Origin: CAUZIR01 sp965250195 | GTDB taxonomy: Bacteria > Chloroflexota > Dehalococcoidia > Lucifugimonadales > UBA2962 | Direction: 5' to 3' | Assembly (NCBI GenBank): GCA_965250195.1 | Contig: OZ252295.1 | Location: 1,178,001-1,242,000, forward strand | DNA: 64,000 bases | Part shown: one piece after another, positions 8,185 to 15,213 of the stretch | How positions within the stretch are numbered: the stretch's first letter is position 1 | Layout of the letters: every line of letters begins with the position of its first letter | Position numbers and translations under genes: made by a program | Notes under the pieces: generated by a model | Told to the model about the DNA's origin: nothing | What the model saw: the letters and a program-made list of their open reading frames with translations, nothing else | Databases searched by the model: none

Positions 8185-9881
8185 TTGCTCACGCGCTCGG
8201 GCTTAGGCTCTTCCACCATGTCAGCGACTGTCATACCGGACGGAATGAACGGGTAGACGTTTTCGTCCTTTTCGACCAGAAAATCGACAACGGCGGGACC
8301 GTCAAACTCCATGGCCTGGGCGATGGCTGATGCGACCTGTGCCTTGTCCGTGACTCGGATGCCGAAGGCCCCGAAGGCCTCGGCCAGCTTCACGAAGTCG
8401 GGATTGGCGTTATACACGGTGGCCACGTAGCTCTCGTCGTAGAAAGCCTGCTGCCACTGGCGCACCATGCCCAGGCGGCCGTTGTTGATGATGGCGAACT
8501 TCACCGGAATGTTGTTCTCTACCAGGGTGGCCAGCTCGGACATGGTCATCTGGAAGCCGCCGTCACCGGCGACCGACCACACCACTTTGTCCGGCCTGCC
8601 CACCTGTGCGCCCAGCGCCGCCGGTACCTCGAAGCCCATCGACCCCGCACCACCGGACGAAACCAGCGACCTGGGCTCGCTGAACTGGTAGTGTTGGGCG
8701 GCCCACATTTGGTGCTGGCCGACGCCGGTCACCACGATCGCCTCGCCGTTGGTCGCCCGGTGCAACTCGCGGATGACGTACTGGGGAAGGAGTTTTTCCG
8801 TTTCGCGAATGACGAGCGATGGGTGTTCGGTCTTGAGCTCCTCGATTCGCCTGATCCAGTCCATACGTGTGGCGTCTTCGACCAGCGGGTTCATCTGGCG
8901 CAGAACCTGTTTGACATCGCCCACGATGGGCACGTCCACGCGTACGGATTTGCCGATTTCAGACGGGTCCACGTCCACGTGGATCACCTTGGCGTTGGGG
9001 GCGAACTTGGAACAGTCCCCGGTGATCCGGTCGTCAAAGCGCATGCCCAGGGCGATGATGAGATCTGCCTCATCGATTGCCAGCGATGCGTATGCCATGC
9101 CGTGCATGCCGGGCCAACCTGCATACAGGAAATGATCTTCGGGGAAGGCGCTGATGCCCAGCAACGTTGCCACTACCAGGATCTGCGCCTTCTCGGCTAG
9201 TTCCCTTAGCTCATCGCACGCTCCCCCGAGCAGCACCCCGTGGCCCGCCAAAATGACCGGCTTTTTCGCGGTGCCAATCAGTTTGGCCGCCCGGCGCACC
9301 TGAGCCGGATGGCCCTCCACCTTCGGCTTGTAGCCAGCCAGTTTGATCTCGTCAGGGTACTCGAAATCGGTGTACTCTTCGATCACATCCCTGGGGATAT
9401 CGACAAGCACCGGCCCCGGCCTGCCGGTGGAGGCGATGTGGAAGGCCTCCTTGATCGTCCGGGCAATGTCTCCCGGGTCCATGACCAGGTAGTTGTGCTT
9501 GGTGATGGGCAGCGTGATGCCTGTGATATCGATCTCTTGAAAGGCGTCGGACCCGATGGCGGCTCGTTTCACCTGCCCGGTGATGATTACCATCGGCACC
9601 GAGTCCATCTGGGCCGTCGCGATGCCCGTGACCAGGTTCGTCGCTCCCGGTCCGGACGTCGCCCAGCAAACACCGGTCTTGCCCGTCACCCGGGCGTAGC
9701 CGTCGGCCGCATGCGCGGCACCCTGCTCATGCCGGGTGAGGATGTGCCGGAGTTGAGGATATTCTGGGAGCGTCTGGTAGAGCGGCAGAATTGCCCCGCC
9801 CGGCAGCCCGAAAATGACCTCGACGCCCTCGCGCAAGAGGCTCTCACAAACTATTTGTCCGCCAGTTTTTTGCATTGTCAT
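8181..9881 (-). CDS. ilvB: Acetolactate synthase large (catalytic) subunit
   Basis: 566 residues. ThDP/FAD enzyme that condenses two pyruvates (or pyruvate plus 2-ketobutyrate) in the first common step of valine, leucine and isoleucine synthesis. The catalytic Glu52 is in RHEQGAAHAADGYAR. The ThDP/Mg motif is GDGGFQMTMSEL...IINNGRLGMV. The open frame runs 33 codons further upstream, but that stretch is the T-box terminator region; the ATG at 9881 is preceded by GAGGA seven bases away and is the chosen start (a second ATG is two codons later). First gene of the operon, so its expression is gated directly by the T-box. Confidence 0.94.
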   Translation of the reverse strand: MTMQKTGGQIVCESLLREGVEVIFGLPGGAILPLYQTLPEYPQLRHILTRHEQGAAHAADGYARVTGKTGVCWATSGPGATNLVTGIATAQMDSVPMVIITGQVKRAAIGSDAFQEIDITGITLPITKHNYLVMDPGDIARTIKEAFHIASTGRPGPVLVDIPRDVIEEYTDFEYPDEIKLAGYKPKVEGHPAQVRRAAKLIGTAKKPVILAGHGVLLGGACDELRELAEKAQILVVATLLGISAFPEDHFLYAGWPGMHGMAYASLAIDEADLIIALGMRFDDRITGDCSKFAPNAKVIHVDVDPSEIGKSVRVDVPIVGDVKQVLRQMNPLVEDATRMDWIRRIEELKTEHPSLVIRETEKLLPQYVIRELHRATNGEAIVVTGVGQHQMWAAQHYQFSEPRSLVSSGGAGSMGFEVPAALGAQVGRPDKVVWSVAGDGGFQMTMSELATLVENNIPVKFAIINNGRLGMVRQWQQAFYDESYVATVYNANPDFVKLAEAFGAFGIRVTDKAQVASAIAQAMEFDGPAVVDFLVEKDENVYPFIPSGMTVADMVEEPKPERVSK

Positions 9882-9903
9882 GTGTTTGTTCCTCGAGCCA
9901 AAT

Positions 9904-9929
9904 AAAAAACCCGTCCTTACAGGGACGGG
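9904..9929 (-). terminator. Intrinsic terminator of the T-box leader
   Basis: On the minus strand a 7-bp stem (CCCGTCC/GGACGGG, loop of six) is followed at once by six U residues, 23 bases before the ilvB start. It is the OFF state of the T-box: read-through needs the alternative antiterminator containing the T-box sequence just upstream. Confidence 0.88.
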
Positions 9930-10210
9930 GTTTTGCCCGCGGTACCACCCTTTCATTGCAGGGCCTTTCGGCCGTACCACTTGGTGGCCTTTAACGGGGC
10001 CAACCGCCCATCCCTAGTTAAATGAGGCTGGAGACGATCAAGCGCGCAGGAAACGCGTTAACGATTTGCGTACCCTGCAGCGACATCTTTTCCTCCAACC
10101 CCCGTTTTCAGGACGGGGTGCTCGGGGGCGAGTTCACGAAGGACTCCGGGCCGGGATCACACTATCCCCGGCTCTCTAATCCGGCTCCTGCTCGCTACTA
10201 CTCCCCGTCT
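9904..10210 (-). promoter_or_regulatory. T-box riboswitch (leucine, specifier CUC) controlling ilv-leu
   Basis: The invariant T-box TGGTACCGCG lies at 9947-9938 (minus strand), directly ahead of the terminator. Its UGGU can pair with an uncharged tRNA ending ACCA. About 200 bases upstream is a Stem I: AGAGAG, then the hairpin GGGAT-AGTGTG-ATCCC, then GTGAACTCGCCCCCGAG, in which CTC at 10132-10130 has the position and flanks of the specifier codon. CUC means tRNA-Leu(GAG). A GGCC-GAAA-GGCC hairpin just before the antiterminator fits Stem III. By the known mechanism, uncharged tRNA-Leu stabilises the antiterminator and lets transcription continue, so the whole ilvBNC-leuA-tdh-leuC-SRPBCC-leuD unit should rise on leucine starvation. 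The specifier is read by eye. Confidence 0.9.
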
Positions 10211-10245
10211 GCGCACGTGCATTATTGAATTTGCGCGAAAAATCT

Positions 10246-10275
10246 AGCGTAGCACCGGGCTTTTCTGCCTGTCAA
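10246..10275 (-). promoter_or_regulatory. Sigma-70-type promoter of the ilv-leu operon
   Basis: Perfect -35 TTGACA (10275-10270), 18-base spacer, -10 TACGCT (10251-10246) on the minus strand. The predicted start near 10238 lies about 30 bases before T-box Stem I. The region 10276-10472 beyond it holds the leader of the divergent exporter and nothing else I recognise. Confidence 0.55.
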
Positions 10276-10472
10276 CAGACTGGCGGACGGCGTTTTCATT
10301 ACCTTTTTGTCCGCCCGAGCCGGTCTCGACCGATTCAGGCTGGCCCGCAACTTGCATACGAAGCTCGAGTCCGGAGCTACTTGAACCGTCGTGCGGACCG
10401 GTTCATCATAGGTTAAAGCGGTCTGTAGACAGGGCCGCGCTCCGGCGCTCTGGTGCGCTTTTCCGAGAATAA

Positions 10473-12230
10473 ATGCCAACCGACGCAGACCCCTCACGGC
10501 CCGTAAACCCGGCAATAAAGCCCTCACGCAGTAAGCCCGCTCCCGGCGGCGACGGGTGGGACGACTGGGTTCCCCTCCCCAAACGGCAGGTGATGATCAC
10601 CATGGGCGGGGTGATGCTCGCCATCTTCCTGGCGTCGCTCGACCAGACCATAGTCGCCACCGCCATTCCCCGCATTGTCACCGACCTGGGTGGTTTCGAC
10701 CGATTTGCATGGGTGACGACTTCCTATCTTGTCGCCTCCACCGCAGTAATCCCGATCGTGGGCAAGCTCTCGGACATGTACGGTCGCAAGGTCTTTTTCA
10801 TCGGAGGCATCCTCGTCTTTGTTCTTGGCTCCGTGCTTGCCGGAGTGGCACAGGACATGAACCAGCTCATCGCCTTCCGCGCCATACAGGGCGTCGGGGG
10901 TGGAGTCGTGATGGCAAGCTCGTTCATTTCAATCGGCGACCTGTTCCCACCTGCCGAACGCGGAAAATACATGGGATTCATAGCCGGTATATTCGCCCTC
11001 TCGTCGGTGGTCGGCCCGGTTGTGGGAGGGTTCCTCACCGACGCCCTGTCCTGGCGCTGGGTCTTTTACATCAACATCCCGCTCGGCCTGCCTATTGCCA
11101 TCGCCTTCATCAAGGTCTTCCCCAATCCACGCGCCAAGACCGACGCCAGAGGCATCGACTACCCTGGGATAGTCTTACTGCTTTTGACCATCGTGCCCGC
11201 CATGCTCGGTCTCTCATGGGGCGGCTCCCAGTACGAGTGGTCGTCTCCCCAGGTGGTGGGCGTGTTGGCACTGGCTGCGGCGTCTGCCGTAGCGTTCGTC
11301 ATCGTCGAGACGCGGGCCGCCGAGCCCATCATGCCGCTACATATCTACCGCGACCCGATCATCGCCGTTGCTTTGCTGGCCAGCCTGCTACTGGGGGTGA
11401 GCATGTTCGCTGGCTCCGTGTTCATGCCGCTCTACTTTCAGGGTGCGCTGGGCGAGTCGGCCACCAACAGCGGCAGCTTCTTGACGCCCATGATGCTCGG
11501 CACCGTCGTCGGTGCCACATTGGTCGGCCAGCTCATGTCACGCACAGGTGGTCACTACCGTCTGTTGGGCATGGCGTCGGTGGCGCTCATGGCGGGCGGC
11601 CTGTACATGATGACTCGCATCGATATCGACACGGCGCGCGGGGTCGTCATCGGTTCGATGGTTCTCATGGGCTTCGGCATGGGAGGGACATTCCCGGCGT
11701 ACAACATCGCCATCCAAAACGCGGTCGCCTATCGAAACCTGGGCGTTGCAACCTCCGCCGCCCAGTTCGTCCGGTCCATCGGGGCGGCCGTGGGCCTGGC
11801 CGTGCTGGGCTCGCTTCTCACCACCCGATTCGCGTCGGGAGTCGACTCGGCAGTATCCGAAGAGGGATTGGCAAAGGTACCGACGGGCATTCTCGACGAC
11901 CTCAAGTCCAATCCGGACGCGCTCGTGAACGAGGAGCAAATAGCCGAACTCACGTCGCGACTGGCCGAGGTCGGCCCGGAAGCCGCTTCGGTCACCCAAC
12001 CCTTGCTGGCGGGGATGCGAGAAGCCCTGGCCAGCTCGATCAGCGAAGTGTTTCTGGCGGCGCTGATCGTAGCCGTCGTGGCACTGGTTGTTACTGCATT
12101 TCTCAAAGAAATTCCGCTCAAGAGTGGGAAAGGCAGGAAGGCGTCGCCGCCCGAGTCGGGTCCCCAAAAAGAGGCTACACAGGTCGCCCAATCCGACGGG
12201 GTGGATGGGGGTTCCGACACCCCCGTCTGA
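10473..12230 (+). CDS. MFS drug:H+ antiporter, DHA2 (14-TM) family
   Basis: 585 residues, integral membrane. After a ~40-residue hydrophilic N-terminus the first segment contains LASLDQTIVATAIPRI, typical of EmrB/QacA-type DHA2 exporters. Motif A follows (GKLSDMYGRKVFF), then RAIQGVGGGVVM and WRWVFYINIPLGLPIA. Length and repeated hydrophobic segments fit 14 TM helices with a long periplasmic loop before the last one (SAVSEEGLAKVPTG...). Probably exports a lipophilic drug or metabolite using the proton gradient; the substrate cannot be inferred. Divergent from the ilv operon. Start ATG at 10473 after AGAATA, with no strong Shine-Dalgarno. Confidence 0.88.
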   Translation: MPTDADPSRPVNPAIKPSRSKPAPGGDGWDDWVPLPKRQVMITMGGVMLAIFLASLDQTIVATAIPRIVTDLGGFDRFAWVTTSYLVASTAVIPIVGKLSDMYGRKVFFIGGILVFVLGSVLAGVAQDMNQLIAFRAIQGVGGGVVMASSFISIGDLFPPAERGKYMGFIAGIFALSSVVGPVVGGFLTDALSWRWVFYINIPLGLPIAIAFIKVFPNPRAKTDARGIDYPGIVLLLLTIVPAMLGLSWGGSQYEWSSPQVVGVLALAAASAVAFVIVETRAAEPIMPLHIYRDPIIAVALLASLLLGVSMFAGSVFMPLYFQGALGESATNSGSFLTPMMLGTVVGATLVGQLMSRTGGHYRLLGMASVALMAGGLYMMTRIDIDTARGVVIGSMVLMGFGMGGTFPAYNIAIQNAVAYRNLGVATSAAQFVRSIGAAVGLAVLGSLLTTRFASGVDSAVSEEGLAKVPTGILDDLKSNPDALVNEEQIAELTSRLAEVGPEAASVTQPLLAGMREALASSISEVFLAALIVAVVALVVTAFLKEIPLKSGKGRKASPPESGPQKEATQVAQSDGVDGGSDTPV

Positions 12231-12287
12231 TACAATCTCCGGGTAGTTACAGGGCTAATTCCCGTCCACGGCCACTCCGACGGACCC

Positions 12288-12311
12288 GCCCGCAGGCCCG
12301 ATTGTGCGGGC
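12288..12311 (+). terminator. Hairpin downstream of the exporter gene
   Basis: A 7-bp stem (GCCCGCA/TGCGGGC) with a 10-base loop lies 58 bases after the exporter stop. The following bases (CGGAGCCTTGTT) are not a convincing U-tract, so termination is uncertain. Confidence 0.28.
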
Positions 12312-12328
12312 CGGAGCCTTGTTCCAGA

Positions 12329-12370
12329 TCGGGGTGTAGCGCAGCATGGTAGCGCGCCGCTTTCGGGGAG
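12329..12370 (+). repeat. Duplicated 5' half of tRNA-Pro (truncated copy)
   Basis: These 42 bases are identical to 12430-12471, i.e. the base before the tRNA plus acceptor 5' strand, D-arm and anticodon arm up to the start of its 3' strand. After position 12370 the sequence diverges to unrelated DNA, so no T-arm or acceptor 3' strand exists and the copy cannot be a working tRNA. The two copies are direct repeats separated by 59 bases. Such half-tRNA repeats are usual scars of tRNA-directed integration or of slipped duplication. Confidence 0.9.
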
Positions 12371-12430
12371 TTGAACGCCCCATTGTGGTAGGAATTATGA
12401 AATAGTCTGGTCGCCCGACTTTTCACGCGT

Positions 12431-12507
12431 CGGGGTGTAGCGCAGCATGGTAGCGCGCCGCTTTCGGGGAGCGGAGGTCCCGGGTTCGAATCCCGGCACC
12501 CCGACCA
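12431..12507 (+). tRNA. tRNA-Pro(CGG)
   Basis: 77 bases with a perfect 7-bp acceptor stem (CGGGGTG/CACCCCG), discriminator A and encoded CCA at 12505-12507. The anticodon stem CCGCT/AGCGG closes the loop TTCGGGG, giving anticodon CGG (proline, codon CCG). The T-arm is CCGGG-TTCGAAT-CCCGG. The DNA between the truncated copy and this gene contains TTGAAC and, 17 bases on, ATTATG, a possible promoter. Confidence 0.97.
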
Positions 12508-12565
12508 CCGTTATCGATTCCCGTTCTTGACGGGTCGGCTAGTTGGTATTGGCTGGCCATGTTTC

Positions 12566-12597
12566 GGGAGTAGTTCGACCCTCCCCCGTCTCCACCA
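12566..12597 (+). other. tmRNA/tRNA 3'-end-like fragment
   Basis: The stretch contains GGGAG, TTCGACC and CTCCC (a 5-bp T-stem around a T-loop with three extra bases TAG), then CGTCTCCACCA, which as I recall matches the 3' terminus of tmRNA in many bacteria. No matching acceptor 5' strand (GGAGACG or GGGGACG) lies upstream, so it is an isolated fragment. 12508-12565 and 12598-12674 hold nothing else I recognise. Confidence 0.4.
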
Positions 12598-12674
12598 CAA
12601 GCTCGGTTGAATAGAGCTACGTTCGATACTCCAACTGGATACGCCTCGGCATCACATCGGCGGCGGAGGCCCTG

Positions 12675-14240
12675 TTAGCGTTTGCGCAGCGACCTGCCAG
12701 CCAAGGCGCCAGTATGCCTGCCCTGGTCGATCACCACGGTGCCATTGACGATCACGTAGTCGACGCCATCTGATAGTGCCTTCGGGTCGTCACGGCTCAC
12801 ATTCGGTTTGATCGCGTCAGCGTCAAACACGACCAGGTCCGCGAACAGGCCGTCCCTGAGGATGCCCCGGTCATGGATCCCGAGCCGTTGCGCGGGGCCG
12901 GAAGTCATCTTGCGAATCGCATCCTCCAAACGCAACCTGCCATCCTGCCGCACCATCATCGATAGGAACATCGGGTAACACCCGTAGGCCATTGGGGAAG
13001 GGAAATCCCCGATCATTACGGCGTCAGAGCCCACCATGTAAAGCGGGTGGGCCATGAAGTCCGGCAACGAGCTCTCGTCTATGACCTCGCCGATGAAGGA
13101 CACCCCGAGGTTCTCCTCGATGAGCAGTTCTGACATGGTGTCGACGGGATGCAAACCCCGCCCCTCTGATACCGCTGCGACAGAAAGCCCCTCGTACTTC
13201 TTGTTCTCCGGGCGCTTGAAGTTGGTCATCCATATGTGGTCCCAATCTTTCGCTAGGGGGACAACCTCGTCCCTGATGCGCTCCCTCGCCTCGCCGTTCT
13301 TGAGCACCTGGAGAATGTTGGCCGGCCCTCCGTCCTGGATCCACTGCGGGAACATGATCAGGATCTTGGTGGGCCCGTACGGGTAGGGGAACATGTCGAA
13401 GGTGATGTCCATGCCGCCCGCCCTTGCGTTGTCTACCAACTCGAAGATGCGATCGGCCTGACCGGGGTTGGTAACGAGCCTGCACAAATGAGTGAGGTGG
13501 ACCGGAACTTCGGACCGTTCACCGATCTCCAGTGCTTCGCGGAACGGATCGAGGTACCGGTCACCCAGCGTGTACCTGACGTGCGTGTGATAGAAGCCGC
13601 CGAGCCTCGTCGTCTCCTCCGAAAGGGCAACGAGCTCGTCGGTATCGGCATAGGCGCCCGGTGGATAATCGAGTCCCGTGGAGAGGCCAAATGCGCCTTC
13701 ACTGATCGCTTCCCTTAGCAGTCCGATCTGGACGTCCATCTCGGGCGCCGTCGCCTTCCGCATGTCCCACCCGACCGAGCCCACCCGAAGCGGTGAGTTT
13801 CCTACCATGGTCGCAATGTTTACCGCCACTCTGCGGTCGAATACGTCCAAGTACTCCGAAAGGCTGGCCCAGGTAGCGCTCGTGGAAGGTGAGCCGTCGA
13901 AGCCGGAGTTGATCCAGATAAGGTCCTTGCGGTCGGACTCTCGCCGAAGAGGTGCATACGACACCCCGTCGATACCGATTACCTCGGTGGTGACTCCCTG
14001 GTGGACCTTGGGCATATGCTCTGGTTCGTCAAGGATCACTAGGCTGGAATGGGCGTGGATGTCGATGAAACCGGGGCAGACCACCTTCCCGGAGGCATCG
14101 ATTCTCCGAGCGGCCTGGAGGTCAGAGACATCACCACGCAGGATGCGCAGCCTGTCCCCCTCGACCCCGACGCTGGCGTAGATCGCCGGTGCTCCCGTGC
14201 CGTCAATCACACGCCCGCCGGTTATCAAAAGATCTAGCAT
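12675..14240 (-). CDS. N-acyl-D-amino-acid deacylase family amidohydrolase
   Basis: 521 residues. Amidohydrolase-superfamily enzyme of the D-aminoacylase group: an N-terminal small beta domain (LLITGGRVIDGTGAP), the metal motif GFIDIHAHSS with His62/His64, FGLSTGLDYPPGAYADTDEL, further histidines in YHTHVRY and HLTHLCR, and a C-terminal return to the beta domain (DGLFADLVVFDADAI). These enzymes hydrolyse N-acyl-D-amino acids or related amides with zinc; the precise substrate is unknown. No signal peptide, so cytoplasmic. GGGGAG lies nine bases before the ATG. Last of three co-directional hydrolase genes, 22 bases after the phosphoesterase, suggesting one pathway. Confidence 0.85.
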   Translation of the reverse strand: MLDLLITGGRVIDGTGAPAIYASVGVEGDRLRILRGDVSDLQAARRIDASGKVVCPGFIDIHAHSSLVILDEPEHMPKVHQGVTTEVIGIDGVSYAPLRRESDRKDLIWINSGFDGSPSTSATWASLSEYLDVFDRRVAVNIATMVGNSPLRVGSVGWDMRKATAPEMDVQIGLLREAISEGAFGLSTGLDYPPGAYADTDELVALSEETTRLGGFYHTHVRYTLGDRYLDPFREALEIGERSEVPVHLTHLCRLVTNPGQADRIFELVDNARAGGMDITFDMFPYPYGPTKILIMFPQWIQDGGPANILQVLKNGEARERIRDEVVPLAKDWDHIWMTNFKRPENKKYEGLSVAAVSEGRGLHPVDTMSELLIEENLGVSFIGEVIDESSLPDFMAHPLYMVGSDAVMIGDFPSPMAYGCYPMFLSMMVRQDGRLRLEDAIRKMTSGPAQRLGIHDRGILRDGLFADLVVFDADAIKPNVSRDDPKALSDGVDYVIVNGTVVIDQGRHTGALAGRSLRKR

Positions 14241-14262
14241 TTCGAACTCCCCTGTCTGCTCG

Positions 14263-15144
14263 TTACCCGGTTTCCAGTGAAATGTACTCGTGTTCGATGC
14301 TGTTGTTCCCGATCCTGACTATGCGGAATCCTGACGGATCATCTCCGAGCGGAAATCCGACCGGGCCTGTCGTAATCATTTCCAGGTTCTCGTCCATGGC
14401 GTGGCCGTTCCGGTGCCAGTGACCTGAGAATACGGTGGACACCCCATTTTCTTTGAAGAGGTCTAGGAGGACGCGCCGACGCTCACTCGGGACCACCGCC
14501 CAGGAATCTTCCTCGTCGGGTTCACGGAGGAAGAGGGGGTGGTGAGTAAACACCAAAGTGCGGCGGCTGCCACTTCGCGTGGCATGCCCGAGCGTGGCTC
14601 TCAAAAACCGTAGCTGATCGTCCCACTCTTGCTCAACGTTCCCGGGATCGAAGCACACTGCGCTGTTCATTACGACAAAGTGACAGCCCTTGTGATCGAA
14701 GGCGTAGTAGTCAGTGCCGAAACGTTCCCGGTAGCTCTGAAGTGACTGAAATGTTGGCGAATTACCAACATCGTGGTTCCCGGGCACCCAATAGGTGCGA
14801 ATGTCTGGGTTGAGTTGTTTTGTGATGCGCCACAACTCAGCTGCCTGTGCTGGATTATTCGGGTCCGTGACCATGTCGCCGGTGACGATTATGAAGTCAG
14901 GGTTGATCTGGTTGACCCTCTCGATCGCCCTCTCGTAACGGCTGGACTCGTATGTGAAACCCTTTACCTTGGCCGACGGCTTCAGCGCGATTCCCAGCCG
15001 GGCATATTCTTCGATCGCGTGTTCACTCAGTCCGCTCAAACTTGCCCGGTAGCCGAACTGGGGATCGCTCAACTGGACGAATTCGAAATCGCCGCGCCAA
15101 CCAGTTTTCACTTGTTGCGTCGCCTTTGTTGCCGCCGCCGCCAT
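14263..15144 (-). CDS. Calcineurin-like metallophosphoesterase
   Basis: 293 residues. The motif series of the superfamily is complete: D27-x-Q29 (QLSDPQFGY), IIVTGDMVTDP, VPGNHDVGN, the metal His in FTHHPLFL, and GHWHRNGH near the C-terminus. The D-x-Q start and overall layout resemble CPPED1-like phosphatases. It hydrolyses a phosphomono- or diester with a dinuclear metal centre; substrate unknown. No signal peptide is visible (MAAAATKATQQVKTGW). Lies 22 bases upstream of the D-aminoacylase gene and 69 bases after the CehA/McbA-like gene, probably one transcript. Confidence 0.85.
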   Translation of the reverse strand: MAAAATKATQQVKTGWRGDFEFVQLSDPQFGYRASLSGLSEHAIEEYARLGIALKPSAKVKGFTYESSRYERAIERVNQINPDFIIVTGDMVTDPNNPAQAAELWRITKQLNPDIRTYWVPGNHDVGNSPTFQSLQSYRERFGTDYYAFDHKGCHFVVMNSAVCFDPGNVEQEWDDQLRFLRATLGHATRSGSRRTLVFTHHPLFLREPDEEDSWAVVPSERRRVLLDLFKENGVSTVFSGHWHRNGHAMDENLEMITTGPVGFPLGDDPSGFRIVRIGNNSIEHEYISLETG

Positions 15145-15213
15145 TGTCGAATGGATGGCCCCATTGTGAACCTCCCGGCGCCCTGAACTCCATTTCGCGC
15201 CGATAGTTTTGTA

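Noticed and set aside
10556..12352. 598-codon frame overlapping the DHA2 exporter on the same strand
   Set aside because: Low-complexity His/Arg/Pro composition without membrane segments; the exporter frame has all family motifs.
12231..12597. A complete tmRNA gene ending at 12597
   Set aside because: No tmRNA 5' acceptor strand or tag reading frame, and an intact tRNA-Pro lies inside the interval; only the 3'-end-like fragment is supported.
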